64,000 nt of DNA from Paenibacillus sp. KS-LC4 (GCF_036894955.1 NZ_CP145905.1:3304501-3368500), one strand, 5' to 3'; shown: positions 25,251 through 33,849, numbered from the stretch's first letter. Numbers and translations: made by a program. Notes: generated from the sequence alone by a model not told the origin.

Positions 25251-25690
25251 ATTAACCACCTTCCAAGAGTTTTAATATCTTTAATTGAAAAATAAATAAC
25301 ATCCAACAGCATATCGTTTTCTAAAACGCTACGAAAATTTAGAGATTAGAAAAATATTACACCGTTTTGTTACAATACCTCTACATAATCATCCATTAAA
25401 GATATGCGATATCTATTATATTGCTGCAAATTTGATTATAGACAAGTAGAGTCTTCAATTCAAGCTTTATTTTGCTTATGTGCATAGAGGTTTCCATCTT
25501 CAAAAGCCGAATAGATCTGCTCAAAGTACTGCTTGTCCAATTATCGCCTACCCGCTCTTAGCAAAAGAACAGCTTTCTGGTCGCAAGTAAAACGACGGTA
25601 CATCACCCTTTTTTCATATTTATGTATATCTTGGGTTTCTTATCATATGATCCATTTGTGGGGAGGCAATTATCGAATTAAAGGAGTGGA
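25251..25690. other. A/T-rich intergenic region with two palindromes
   Basis: This 440-base region separates the divergent TrxR-like and secreted-protein genes. It holds CGTTTTCTAAAACG (25315-25328) and AGATATGCGATATCT (25400-25414), both perfect dyads of the size bound by dimeric repressors. It also contains a good Shine-Dalgarno (AAAGGAG, 25680-25686) for the downstream gene. No recognisable coding sequence was found; 25480-25600 may be degraded coding DNA. Confidence 0.45.
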
Positions 25691-26161
25691 ATGATGAAAA
25701 AAAGGCTAATCACTTCTATTGTTCTATTATTTTCCGTTTTTGTAATGGGTTTTAGTTTAACCAGTTCGGCAGCACCATCCACATATGTCCACGGTATTTT
25801 TTCTCAAAAACCGTTGTATGTATTGGATGGAACGACAGGCAATTGGCTGACCTCGACAAGCGGCAATGCGATAGCAAGTTGGACAGAAGCCCCGCTAGCC
25901 TCAGGAAATCAGGCATTTTTTAATGCAATCTCGATAGTTGGAACCGACCGTTTTGAATTCCGTCTAATTAGTCTTGGATCGACTACCGTTGATCAGATCA
26001 ATGGCAAATTCGATATTTACAAAAATAATGTGAAGGTCGCATCGGGAATTCCCGGCAGTGTATACGGTTTAAGCCAGCCGGTTGGAAATTATTTTAAATT
26101 TTATAACAGCACAAATACATGGCATGTATCCGGATATATTACAGATCGGCTAGACTACTAA
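25691..26161 (+). CDS. Small secreted protein of unknown function
   Basis: A 156-residue protein with a clear Sec signal peptide (MMKKRLITSIVLLFSVFVMGFSLTSSAA, cleavage after about residue 28). The mature 128 residues are polar, with Tyr, Asn, Ser and Gly and predicted beta-strands, and no cysteines (LYVLDGTTGNWLTS, GKFDIYKNNVKVASG). I recognise no domain. AAAGGAG lies just upstream of two adjacent ATGs. It resembles in style the secreted lectin-like protein at 28 kb, so both may be extracellular adhesion, colonisation or antagonism factors. That is a weak inference. Confidence 0.7.
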   Translation: MMKKRLITSIVLLFSVFVMGFSLTSSAAPSTYVHGIFSQKPLYVLDGTTGNWLTSTSGNAIASWTEAPLASGNQAFFNAISIVGTDRFEFRLISLGSTTVDQINGKFDIYKNNVKVASGIPGSVYGLSQPVGNYFKFYNSTNTWHVSGYITDRLDY

Positions 26162-26277
26162 AATTTTACATCAAAGAAGTCCCACCCTCCCCTGACTTCT
26201 TGTTGCAATTCTTCTAGCTAGTCGGAACGTTATCAACATCCATGGAAACTCTTCAGTATCGCATTCCTTCCTGTAAA

Positions 26278-26331
26278 GATGGGGCGCACATCATTCATGT
26301 AAGCCTTTACATAAATGATGCGTACTCCATC
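26278..26331. repeat. 54-bp near-perfect inverted repeat (possible MITE remnant or long hairpin)
   Basis: Two 25-base arms match at 20 of 25 positions around a 4-base loop. All five mismatches are transitions, so some would be G-U wobbles in RNA. No T-run follows on either strand, so it does not look like a normal terminator. It lies between the secreted-protein gene and the HxlR gene. Other copies were not noticed in the window. Confidence 0.6.
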
Positions 26332-26413
26332 CTTGCCAATACATAACCAGATAAAGCCGAAACAGCTATGTATATGGGTAGGCCCTTGCTGAGCTTGAAT
26401 AGATCAGGCTTCA

Positions 26414-26755
26414 TTAAGAGTCTTTCTTAAAGTCAAGATGCTTAAATCCCCAACTGCACATATCCGTCAACACCGGCTTCAGCGTCTGTCCATGAACGGT
26501 TAATTTGTATTCAACTTTAGGAGGAATCTCCTGATATACACGACGTTCGACAAGCCCATCCCGTTCGAGCTCCCGCAGTTGATTAGTAAGCATACCCTGC
26601 GTAATTACCGGAAGCATTCGCCTCAGTTCACCGAATCGCTTGGTCCCCTCATGCAGCAATATAAAAAGAATCAGAGGCTTCCATTTCCCTCCAATAACAG
26701 CCAATGTTGCTAGTATACCATCCCTCGTCTTTTCATCTTGGACTTCTAGCCGCAA
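26414..26755 (-). CDS. HxlR-family transcriptional regulator
   Basis: A winged-helix regulator of about 113 residues. The frame is open to a GTG at 26791 but that has no Shine-Dalgarno. TTG at 26755 has GGGAG 9 bases upstream and gives the usual HxlR length. The signature is complete: [64 protein letters not shown], of which the GKWK and EIPPKVEY blocks are diagnostic. HxlR proteins respond to electrophiles, aldehydes or quinones. It diverges from a flavodoxin-fold oxidoreductase, the classic target arrangement. Confidence 0.88.
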   Translation of the reverse strand: MRLEVQDEKTRDGILATLAVIGGKWKPLILFILLHEGTKRFGELRRMLPVITQGMLTNQLRELERDGLVERRVYQEIPPKVEYKLTVHGQTLKPVLTDMCSWGFKHLDFKKDS

Positions 26756-26845
26756 TAGGTTCAACTCCCGACCATTGTAAGATAACCACACACCATCAAC
26801 ACAATAGTATCAAAATATCTTCGTTCCAAACAGTACTCTTTATTC

Positions 26846-26965
26846 ACGTACTTAGTACGTTTTAACGGACTATTCCGAGGTGGCTCTGTGCCAACTATAG
26901 TCTGGTTTACAGGACTAAGTACAAACAAAAATCGTACTTGTTTAATTTCTAAAAGCCCGGATAAT
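26846..26965 (+). promoter_or_regulatory. HxlR-type operators and oxidoreductase promoter
   Basis: ACGTACTTAGTACGT (26846-26860) is a perfect 15-base palindrome. A second site, AAGTAC-N11-GTACTT (26917-26939), repeats the same GTACTT half-sites. Known HxlR/YodB-type operators contain GTAC-rich inverted repeats. The second site abuts a promoter: -35 TTGTTT (26938-26943), 16-base gap, -10 GATAAT (26960-26965). This supports repression of the oxidoreductase gene, with the first site probably autoregulatory. Confidence 0.6.
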
Positions 26966-27032
26966 TAGGGCTGTGAATGGGCAGAACCTTAGCCAGAGCA
27001 GAAAACCAAATTATCTATAAGGGAGAATGGTT

Positions 27033-27563
27033 ATGAAAATAATGGTAATTGTGGCACATCCGAATCTGAACGATTCCGAGAAAAACCAGGCGCTGCTGAG
27101 CGAATTGAGAAAACAGCCTGATACTCACATTCGCGATCTGTATCAAGAGTATTCGAATTGGAGCATCAATGTCGAGCGAGAGCATCAATTGTTGATCGAA
27201 CATGACCGAATTGTTTTTCAATTTCCATTTTATTGGTACAGCTGCCCACCGCTTTTAAAAAAGTGGTTTGACGATGTATTGACATTCGGTTGGGCGTTCG
27301 GACCAGAGGGCGAGAATTTGAAGGGCAAAGAATTTATGATTGCAACGACAACAGGCGGCTCGGAAAACGAATATCGTGCAGGCGGCCGTAACTGGTTCAC
27401 CATAAGCGAATATATTCGGCCCATTCAGAGTACCATTGCCCGGTGTAATGGTACATTCCTGCCGGCCTTTGTATGCTACAACTCATCTGCTGATGCCCTT
27501 AAGGACGAAGCAAAGCGATATGCAGAGTTTGTCCGAAATTCTCAGACGACGCTAGCGCAATAA
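27033..27563 (+). CDS. NAD(P)H oxidoreductase, flavodoxin fold (YwrO/KefF/MdaB family)
   Basis: A 176-residue flavoprotein. ATG at 27033 has AAGGGAG 7 bases upstream; ATG at 27027 is too close. MVIVAHPNLNDSEKNQALLSEL is the FMN-phosphate loop of Flavodoxin_2 proteins. FQFPFYWYSCPPLLKKWFDDVLTFGWAFG is the strongly conserved quinone-reductase segment, and ATTTGGSENEYRAGGRN is the third FMN contact. It probably performs two-electron reduction of quinones or azo/nitro compounds in the cytosol. Divergent placement against an HxlR gene and the shared operators suggest induction by quinone or thiol-reactive stress. Confidence 0.9.
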   Translation: MKIMVIVAHPNLNDSEKNQALLSELRKQPDTHIRDLYQEYSNWSINVEREHQLLIEHDRIVFQFPFYWYSCPPLLKKWFDDVLTFGWAFGPEGENLKGKEFMIATTTGGSENEYRAGGRNWFTISEYIRPIQSTIARCNGTFLPAFVCYNSSADALKDEAKRYAEFVRNSQTTLAQ

Positions 27564-27576
27564 AAGAGTAACCTAT

Positions 27577-27690
27577 AGCAGACTGTCTTTTGCCGAAGAA
27601 GACTACAAGAAAAAGTATCGCTCCTACAAAGGAACCGTCGGGCATCGCAAAATCTTCATTTGACTTTTCGACAAGGAGAGCGTGGCATAC
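27577..27690 (+). pseudogene. IS3-family (IS150-like) OrfB transposase fragment
   Basis: The frame reads LSFAEEDYKKKYRSYKGTVGH and then a stop. KKKYRSYKGTVG is the well-known segment before the DDE domain of IS150-type OrfB proteins. A further short ESVAY block after the stop resembles the EIVAY stretch of the same domain with the sequence between deleted. Only about 40 codons remain; no OrfA or terminal repeats are visible. It is a relic of an insertion next to the oxidoreductase gene. Confidence 0.6.
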
Positions 27691-27989
27691 GGCTAGATTT
27701 TGTTAAAATACCTCTAGTAGAAAATTATGGATATTTTAATTTTAAGTTGATATAATGGTAAATAAAGTTTAGTGAATCATCTGATGATGTGAATTGGCTA
27801 TCTTGTCTAACATAGGAGGTGAGCCTGAGAAAAGTTTAATACTTATTCCAACTTCATACCAAGTTAGGGCGGGTTAATTTCTCCTTTGCCAACCTTAACT
27901 GAATGCTGTACAGAAACATGCACTAATTGTAACGGTTTGTAGTTCTATGCCTTTAGCATTAACCATTATAAGGACTAGGAGTGTGTCAA
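27691..27989. other. A/T-rich leader region before the lectin-like gene
   Basis: No gene of normal size. A strong AGGAGGTG (27813-27820) precedes a GTG followed by only six codons, so it may be a leftover translation start. TATAATGG (27752-27759) could be a -10 element. The lectin gene's own Shine-Dalgarno (AGGAG, 27977-27981) lies at the end. Confidence 0.35.
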
Positions 27990-28610
27990 ATGAATAAACC
28001 GCTTTTTTCCCGATTTTTTCGTATTATGATACCTTGCTTATTGATTTTGATATTGGCCTTACCAGCGACGGCTTCCGCAGGCAATCTTGGAGATAGGATT
28101 ACTATTGGTAGCAGCTTTGCAAAGGGCGATTATCTCACCTCGCAGAATGGTAGGTTTACAGCTATTTGGCAAAATGATGGGAATTTTGTCGTCTATCAGA
28201 ATGGTTCGGCTCTTTGGAGCAGCCGTACGAATAATAGTGGGGCCATTTCGTTTAAATTTGAACCAACTGGGAAACTGGTCATGTACAAGTATTTATCAAG
28301 ACCTACTACTGTATACCAATATGGTTATCATTATGGATTCAACCCTGCCACAGGTAAATACGAATATTACTATGGGTGGGGATATGATACGGTTTGGATA
28401 ACTGACACTACTAAACTTCAAGACGCTTGGTTTACTGATACCGCCTCTTGGATTTCCAAGAACGGAAGAGGTCTGCCAACTAACACAACTGGTGACACGC
28501 TAATCATGCAAAATGATGGGAATTTAGTTCTCTATAACTCAACCCTGACAACTATCAATTATCCCAATAGTTGGATTCCTGTCTGGGCTTCGAACACGAC
28601 TGGTCGATAA
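27990..28610 (+). CDS. Secreted mannose-binding (bulb) lectin-domain protein
   Basis: A 206-residue protein. ATG at 27990 has AGGAG 8 bases upstream (GTG at 27981 overlaps that site). It has a Sec signal peptide at residues 1-31 ending ASA. The mature part carries monocot-mannose-lectin repeats with the QxDxNxVxY sugar-binding motif twice: QNDGNFVVY (about 54) and QNDGNLVLY (about 173). Between them a Tyr-rich insert (VYQYGYHYGFNPATGKYEYYYGWGYD) interrupts the fold. Bacterial proteins of this family include lectin-like bacteriocins and adhesins. Its small size and secretion make it a plausible exported adhesin or antagonist; that is inference. Confidence 0.85.
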   Translation: MNKPLFSRFFRIMIPCLLILILALPATASAGNLGDRITIGSSFAKGDYLTSQNGRFTAIWQNDGNFVVYQNGSALWSSRTNNSGAISFKFEPTGKLVMYKYLSRPTTVYQYGYHYGFNPATGKYEYYYGWGYDTVWITDTTKLQDAWFTDTASWISKNGRGLPTNTTGDTLIMQNDGNLVLYNSTLTTINYPNSWIPVWASNTTGR

Positions 28611-28654
28611 AATAAAGTTAAGAGCCGCATAATGCGCGGCTCTTAACTTTATTT
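28610..28654. terminator. Strong bidirectional terminator
   Basis: AAATAAAGTTAAGAGCCGC (28610-28628) and GCGGCTCTTAACTTTATTT (28636-28654) are perfectly complementary 19-base arms around a 7-base loop, with A/T-rich outer ends giving U-runs on both strands. It ends the lectin gene and the convergent serine hydrolase gene. Confidence 0.9.
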
Positions 28655-28720
28655 ATCCAAGCAACCTTACACTTCAGTCAAAGAAGAGAGCTTTTAAACA
28701 GAACTTCCTAAACGTCAAAG

Positions 28721-29695
28721 CTATTGTGACAAAATACATTTTAATACCATATTCCCGAATTCTTGAATGTCATTGATATAATTATATTCGGGTGGATTAG
28801 CTTCAAGTTGGTTTAACATTCTGACTGCTACTACGTTGTACTCAGGAATAACTAATACAGCATTCCCATAAAGACCAAGTGATTGATATGAACCCTCTGG
28901 AAGATCATTTCCTATCTCAGATAAAGGACGGCTTTTGTCTTTCACCCACCAAAAGAACCCATTTCGGGGTAACGTTTCGTCGAACTGACTAGGAGTGACG
29001 ATTGAAACAGCTTGTTCAAAAACCACACGAGGTATTATTTGTTGTCCCATATGCTTTCCCTTATTAAGATGTAAGCTTCCCCAATTAGCTAAATCTCGTG
29101 TACTTACAAATAAATTTGCCTCACTGCCTTGATCGCACATGTAACTTTCATCAACCCACACCAATTTATCATTTTTCTCTTTTCGCCAGTCGGTATTCAT
29201 AAATCCATATGGTACAAACAATCGCTCCCTCAACACTTGTGCAAGAGGTTGGTCAAATACCTTTTGTACGATTCTAATAAGCAAATTAACGCCAGTGTTA
29301 TTGTATTTCCAGTCTGTCCCTGACGGAAATAGTCTTACGTTTTGATCTTGTAAACCATGAGTGTGTGTCAAGAGATGCTGTATTGTTGTATCACCTAATA
29401 CGTTTTCGTTCAGATCGTCTAAATAATCAATTACATAATCATTAATACTTCTTATTTTTCCTTCATAGAGCGCAAGGCTAATGGTAAGCCCAAGATATGT
29501 TTTGCGAATTGATGCCACATTGAATTGAGACTTTTCATCAATCAATCGACTGTTAGGAGATTGATTATGATTGCCAGAATAAAACTCATTTACTATTTGA
29601 TTATTTTGCATAACTAAAACCGATGAAGCTGATGCAGAAATTTGATTCCTAATACCCTCAACAAAATGATTAAGCTCACTGAATGCGTTATGCAA
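28721..29695 (-). CDS. Serine hydrolase, class C beta-lactamase/DD-peptidase-like
   Basis: A 324-residue protein without signal peptide. The catalytic SxxK tetrad is in FNVASIRKTYLG (about residue 61). The second motif YxN is in GTDWKYNNTGVNLLIRIV (about residue 131), and THTHGLQDQ fits the LLtHtSGl element of the family. The third motif (usually HxG or KTG) is not obvious; LGLYGNAVLVIPEYN lies at that place. Such proteins are esterases, amidases or DD-peptidases; lack of an export signal favours a cytosolic esterase or amidase. A/T content is higher than in the metabolic genes nearby. Confidence 0.88.
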   Translation of the reverse strand: MHNAFSELNHFVEGIRNQISASASSVLVMQNNQIVNEFYSGNHNQSPNSRLIDEKSQFNVASIRKTYLGLTISLALYEGKIRSINDYVIDYLDDLNENVLGDTTIQHLLTHTHGLQDQNVRLFPSGTDWKYNNTGVNLLIRIVQKVFDQPLAQVLRERLFVPYGFMNTDWRKEKNDKLVWVDESYMCDQGSEANLFVSTRDLANWGSLHLNKGKHMGQQIIPRVVFEQAVSIVTPSQFDETLPRNGFFWWVKDKSRPLSEIGNDLPEGSYQSLGLYGNAVLVIPEYNVVAVRMLNQLEANPPEYNYINDIQEFGNMVLKCILSQ

Positions 29696-29848
29696 TCTAA
29701 TTAAACACGTGGTCTCTCCCTTCCGTTAATAGAATTTCCAAACAAATATTCGAAATCATTTTCCACCTCAAAATCAAAACATTCACGCTGGCGGTCTAAT
29801 CGAGCGAGAAACGGGAGTAGTAAATCAGGACAGCGCCTGAAGTTTATG

Positions 29849-30172
29849 TTATTTTAAAATGTTTTTCTCCATGTGTAATTGTCGAAGTAACAAAAACAAG
29901 GGAAGACCAAGTGAAGGACCTACCAGAAGCGTACCTACAATCGGCAGCCATACATATTTCATTTTCTTTCTGGTGCCTTCTAACAGAATGAATCCTATAA
30001 GCACGATCGCGGTAACTAAAACATCCATCCATGCAAAAGCTCCAATACGCGTATTGGTTATGGCTTCAAATAGTAGAGACAAATCGAAGCCGTTGAGCAT
30101 GACCCAAGGGATGAATTGCGAATAGGGCAAGACGAGTCCCAAAAAAGATAATATTCCATAAAAGTACTTCAT
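29849..30172 (-). CDS. DUF2834 small membrane protein
   Basis: A 107-residue protein with three predicted transmembrane segments (about 5-28, 47-66, 72-95). The pattern NGFDLSLLFEAITNTRIGAFAWMDVLVTAIVLIGFILLEGTRKKMKYVW...GPSLGLPLFLLLRQ matches DUF2834: a small inner-membrane protein of unknown role with a conserved D in the second segment. The gene stands alone. The 150-200 bases on either side hold nothing recognisable. Confidence 0.75.
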   Translation of the reverse strand: MKYFYGILSFLGLVLPYSQFIPWVMLNGFDLSLLFEAITNTRIGAFAWMDVLVTAIVLIGFILLEGTRKKMKYVWLPIVGTLLVGPSLGLPLFLLLRQLHMEKNILK

Positions 30173-30373
30173 TTATAATCCTCCGATTCCTAAAAAGTAT
30201 GCCTTGCTGTCCGCTGATCGCAATGGTAAATTTCTTACGTCCGCCGTCTTTTAGCGCATGAAGTTTTACACGAAACAACCGCAAAATCTCCAACTACGAG
30301 TGTATATCAATTCCTTGAACACCCATTCAAAGCAGCCTGAACGAACCCTTCTCCGACCAGGCTTTCTTGTGAG

Positions 30374-31759
30374 CTATTTACCGTGTTTCTGCTGCCGCGC
30401 ATACAAGGCGTTTACCGCTTCTTCCTGCGGCTCCTCCTCCTTATAGCGCGCCTCCTCATACAGCTTGATTAGCTGCTTTTGTTCTGCTTCGCTATAGCTA
30501 TCCGCTGTTTTTGCAGCGGCCCGCCATTTGACCAGCTCCTCTGCCGTCTCCCTTGGCGTCAAATGAGCCTGATACACATAGCCCTTGCTTATGCTGCGCT
30601 TCACCCAGCGGCTGTATAAATAGCGGATACGCTCCCTTGTTCCTATGAGCTCCTCCCACTTTACAGCAGGCTCTCCCCTTTTGTTTTTTCTTCGCAGCCG
30701 CCAGCCATCCTGCCATTTATTTAAGGTCATTAAGCTTTCAACCTCATCGGTGTAGCCCTGTTCAGCTCCCAGCCTTTCAGCAGAGCGCTCTGCCATCTTG
30801 GCGAGAAATTTTTTCGAGAGTCGATACACGGCTCGCAGCAGCCAATATAGGGTCAGTCCTATTGCAGCAATTACGATGATTATTATGACGACTTTCAATA
30901 GGTTTTCTATCCAAACGAGCCAAGGGGCAGGATCTTTGTGCTCCACTGGCGGAAAAGCGTTCGGCGGCGATGCTTCGGGCGGCTGTGAGGCAGGCCTCTC
31001 TGCTTCGTTTCCTGTTATTAGTGATAGAAGCAGCCCAACGAGAGAACGCACTGCCCATTCTATTCCCTGAGTAATTTGCCTGATGAAGCCAATAGCAATG
31101 ACAGGCAGCAGCAGCAAGGCAAGCATCCATCTATTTTGACGCTTAAAGGCTTCTATAGAGGCTGAGATTGGACGATGCTGCCCCGTCAGATTCGTCTCGC
31201 GCTGCATAAGGCGCTCATTTATCATAAAAAAATAAACAATCAACGCTATGATTCCGCCAGCTGACATCAAAATTGTGTATTGCTGAAGCGGAATGAGCCA
31301 AAATTGAGCCAATTGCAGCGCTAAATAACCGAAAATGCCTATCATCATCGTGCTGCCAGTAAACGTAATCGGCCAGCTGTGCAGCCGTTCATTCATTCCA
31401 CGGTAAGCTGCGATGCTGCCAAAAACAGCAAGCGCGGGCCACCAAGCTTCCCGACCTGCGTCTGGTGCTGAGACCACTGCCCCGCTTGCAGCAAGCAAGC
31501 CATCAGAAAGCAAAATGCCAATCAGCAAGGCAAGGCAAAGTCTAGTTGCCCGATTGCTATTGATGAGCTTCTCTGATCTGGCAAGCAGCAGCGAGCTAGC
31601 GCCAAAGCATAACGGCAAGCTGAGCAGCCAAACGACAAGCGGGACGCCTGAGAGTGCATAAGCACCGAAAGGCAGTACGAAGGGCAGCCAAAATAACAGC
31701 TCCAGCGCGCCTTTTCCCATAGTTGTTCCAGCGAATTTTACACTAGGCATTCTATTCAT
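30374..31759 (-). CDS. DUF4129 domain membrane protein (last gene of MoxR operon)
   Basis: A 461-residue membrane protein. Roughly six transmembrane segments lie in residues 15-235, then a Pro/Ala/Glu-rich linker (about 250-280) and another transmembrane segment (about 288-312). The cytosolic C-terminal DUF4129 region (about 360-440) has IRYLYSRWVKRSISKGYVYQAHLTPRETAEEL. DUF4129 normally forms the tail of transglutaminase-like TgpA proteins in MoxR operons. Here I see no Cys-His-Asp transglutaminase core, so the protein keeps the tail but not the enzyme. It overlaps the DUF58 gene by four bases (ATGA). It is likely part of an envelope-linked complex with MoxR; function unknown. Confidence 0.82.
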   Translation of the reverse strand: MNRMPSVKFAGTTMGKGALELLFWLPFVLPFGAYALSGVPLVVWLLSLPLCFGASSLLLARSEKLINSNRATRLCLALLIGILLSDGLLAASGAVVSAPDAGREAWWPALAVFGSIAAYRGMNERLHSWPITFTGSTMMIGIFGYLALQLAQFWLIPLQQYTILMSAGGIIALIVYFFMINERLMQRETNLTGQHRPISASIEAFKRQNRWMLALLLLPVIAIGFIRQITQGIEWAVRSLVGLLLSLITGNEAERPASQPPEASPPNAFPPVEHKDPAPWLVWIENLLKVVIIIIVIAAIGLTLYWLLRAVYRLSKKFLAKMAERSAERLGAEQGYTDEVESLMTLNKWQDGWRLRRKNKRGEPAVKWEELIGTRERIRYLYSRWVKRSISKGYVYQAHLTPRETAEELVKWRAAAKTADSYSEAEQKQLIKLYEEARYKEEEPQEEAVNALYARQQKHGK

Positions 31760-32874
31760 ATGGCTCCACCTGCCTGCAACTGCTCGCTATGTTTGCTAGT
31801 CTGCCCTGCTAATAGCCAAATCGTAACGGAGTTGCCGCCAAACCTCAGCTCCTGAGCAGCAAGCTCCAGCGTTTCATTCCAATATGCAGAAATAATGAGC
31901 ACATCGCAGCCGCTCACACCGCGCTTGCTCTCCCTTTGCAGCAAATCGCTGAACAGCTCCGTCCGGGTCAGCGTCAGCTTGGCGAGCAGCTCCAGTATCG
32001 TCAGCCACTGGTCATGGCCGCTGCGCGGCAGCAGCATGGCGCTTTCAAGCTCGCCTTGCTGCGGCATGTTAGCGGCAAAGCCGACTTCCATTCCGCTGGC
32101 CGTCATGACCTCTGCTGCTCCTGCTGCCCATTCAATACCCCGTTCGATTAATGCTTCATCCGTAATCGTACGCCACATGCCCTCATGATCCTCTACATTT
32201 AAATAAATCATCAGCCTCCGGTCAGCTGTATAATCATATTGATGCACTTGCAGCTTACCTGCCCGAGCAGTCGCCTTCCAATTGACCGACTTGAAAGAAT
32301 CGTTGGGCCGATAATCTCTTGCTCCTGCGACGACGAAAGGATCCTCCACAATCCAACGCTTTACCGACATTTCCCCCTGCCAGCTGTGAGAGGGCAGCTC
32401 ATCAATTGGCACCTGAGCGGGGAGCGGATACACAAGCAGCTCGCCCTCAATCATCATTTGCTTCATATTATGCTGAATGCCAAGCAAATCGCCGCCAGTG
32501 AGAGCCACCGAGCGAAGCTTGTACACTCCGCGTCTAGCGCTGACGAACGAATGCGTACGAGTAATTTTTGTATAAGGCATAAGACTGAAAAAGCTTTTAT
32601 GATTTTGGTAATGCTCACCGCTGCTCACCGCAAGATTGTCCTGCGAGCGGAAGATGAGCTGAGAGGATAATTGAGATTCGACGCGAAGCCACGGAACGGG
32701 CAGCCATTTGCCATTTGACAATTGCTCCACTAATTCCATACGATCACCCCTATAACAGGTTGATTGACTAAACCGCCTTGAGTAGCTAATGCTCCGCAGC
32801 GCAAATCTGCGAAAAATTTTAGCCTGAAGCACAACAATAATGATTGCAGCGATAATAAAAGAAAAGACGAGCAT
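31756..32874 (-). CDS. DUF58 domain protein
   Basis: A 372-residue protein. A single N-terminal transmembrane segment (residues 1-17, FSFIIAAIIIVVLQ) anchors it. The DUF58 core includes DPFVVAGARDYRPNDSFKSVNWKATARAGKLQVHQYDYTADRRLMIYLNVED (about 185-235), which is diagnostic and leads into a von Willebrand A-like fold. DUF58 proteins work with MoxR AAA+ ATPases, probably in assembly or activation of envelope proteins. It lies 15 bases after moxR and overlaps the DUF4129 gene. Confidence 0.9.
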   Translation of the reverse strand: MLVFSFIIAAIIIVVLQAKIFRRFALRSISYSRRFSQSTCYRGDRMELVEQLSNGKWLPVPWLRVESQLSSQLIFRSQDNLAVSSGEHYQNHKSFFSLMPYTKITRTHSFVSARRGVYKLRSVALTGGDLLGIQHNMKQMMIEGELLVYPLPAQVPIDELPSHSWQGEMSVKRWIVEDPFVVAGARDYRPNDSFKSVNWKATARAGKLQVHQYDYTADRRLMIYLNVEDHEGMWRTITDEALIERGIEWAAGAAEVMTASGMEVGFAANMPQQGELESAMLLPRSGHDQWLTILELLAKLTLTRTELFSDLLQRESKRGVSGCDVLIISAYWNETLELAAQELRFGGNSVTIWLLAGQTSKHSEQLQAGGAI

Positions 32875-32889
32875 CGTCTATTTGCTAGC

Positions 32890-33849
32890 CTATTTAGCGA
32901 GAAGCCCTGCCTCGGCAGGAACCTCGGTTTGCCTAATAATATCTTCTATAATCTTCTCTGCGCTGCCTTGTGTACGCTGCAGTCCACGAAGCGCGAGACG
33001 ATGGGCCAGTACGGGCTGCGCCATCGCTTTAACATCATCCGGCGTTACAAAATCTCTTCCCCGCAAAATCGCCTGCACCTGCGAGGCTCTCAGCAGCGCC
33101 TGGCTGCCGCGAGGGCTTACGCCCGTCTGCACTTCTTCCCTGCTCCGTGTCTGCTCTACTAGCTTCAACATATAAAACAGCACATCGTCCGATACGCGTA
33201 CGGAGGAATAAAGCTTCTGAGCTTCAGCAATTTCGTCTGCCCCTGCAATAGGCGCAAGCAGTTCCAGCGGGTCTTCTTCTTTAAAGCGCTTCAAAATTTG
33301 CAGCGCTTCATCCGTTGTGGGATAGCCCATTTTAAGCTTGAATAAAAAACGGTCCAGCTGCGCTTCCGGCAGCGGAAACGTTCCTTGATGCTCGACGGGA
33401 TTTTGCGTCGCCATAACCATGAACGGCTTTGAGAGCGGCATCGTCTCTCCCTCGAGACTAATTTGCCGCTCCTCCATACATTCGAGCAGGCTGGATTGCG
33501 TTCGCGGAGTGGCGCGGTTAATCTCATCAGCCAGCAGCATATTCGTAAACAAAGGGCCGGGCCGGAACTCAAAATCGCCCTGCTTCTGATTGTAAAAATG
33601 AATGCCCGTCAAATCTGATGGCATTAAATCCGGCGTAAACTGTACGCGCCGAAAGGTAAGACTGAGCGACTTCGCCAGCGATTTGGCCAGCAGCGTCTTG
33701 CCCGTTCCGGGTACATCCTCCAGCAGCACATGACCGCCGGTAATTAATGCGATAAACAATAAATCGGCTATACGTTCTTTCCCTACGATGACGCGGCCGA
33801 TATTGCCTCTTAGTTGTTCAGATAATGCAGCAATGGATTGGTAAGACAT
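32890..33849 (-). CDS. MoxR-family AAA+ ATPase
   Basis: A 319-residue ATPase. Walker A is LLEDVPGTGKTLLAKSLAKSL (about 38-58), Walker B is LLADEINRATPRTQSSLLECMEE (about 102-124), sensor 1 is MATQNPVEHQGTFPLPEAQLDRF, and the C-terminal lid contains TGVSPRGSQALLRASQVQAILRGRDFVTPDDVK. MoxR proteins are chaperone-like ATPases that act with VWA/DUF58 partners. ATG at 33849 has AGGGAG upstream. It is first in a three-gene set with DUF58 and DUF4129; the ChbG gene 36 bases upstream may share the transcript. Confidence 0.93.
   Translation of the reverse strand: MSYQSIAALSEQLRGNIGRVIVGKERIADLLFIALITGGHVLLEDVPGTGKTLLAKSLAKSLSLTFRRVQFTPDLMPSDLTGIHFYNQKQGDFEFRPGPLFTNMLLADEINRATPRTQSSLLECMEERQISLEGETMPLSKPFMVMATQNPVEHQGTFPLPEAQLDRFLFKLKMGYPTTDEALQILKRFKEEDPLELLAPIAGADEIAEAQKLYSSVRVSDDVLFYMLKLVEQTRSREEVQTGVSPRGSQALLRASQVQAILRGRDFVTPDDVKAMAQPVLAHRLALRGLQRTQGSAEKIIEDIIRQTEVPAEAGLLAK

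Noticed and set aside
27813-27841. Small protein gene after AGGAGGTG near 27820
   Set aside because: The GTG opens only a few codons before a stop; at most a leader peptide or relic.
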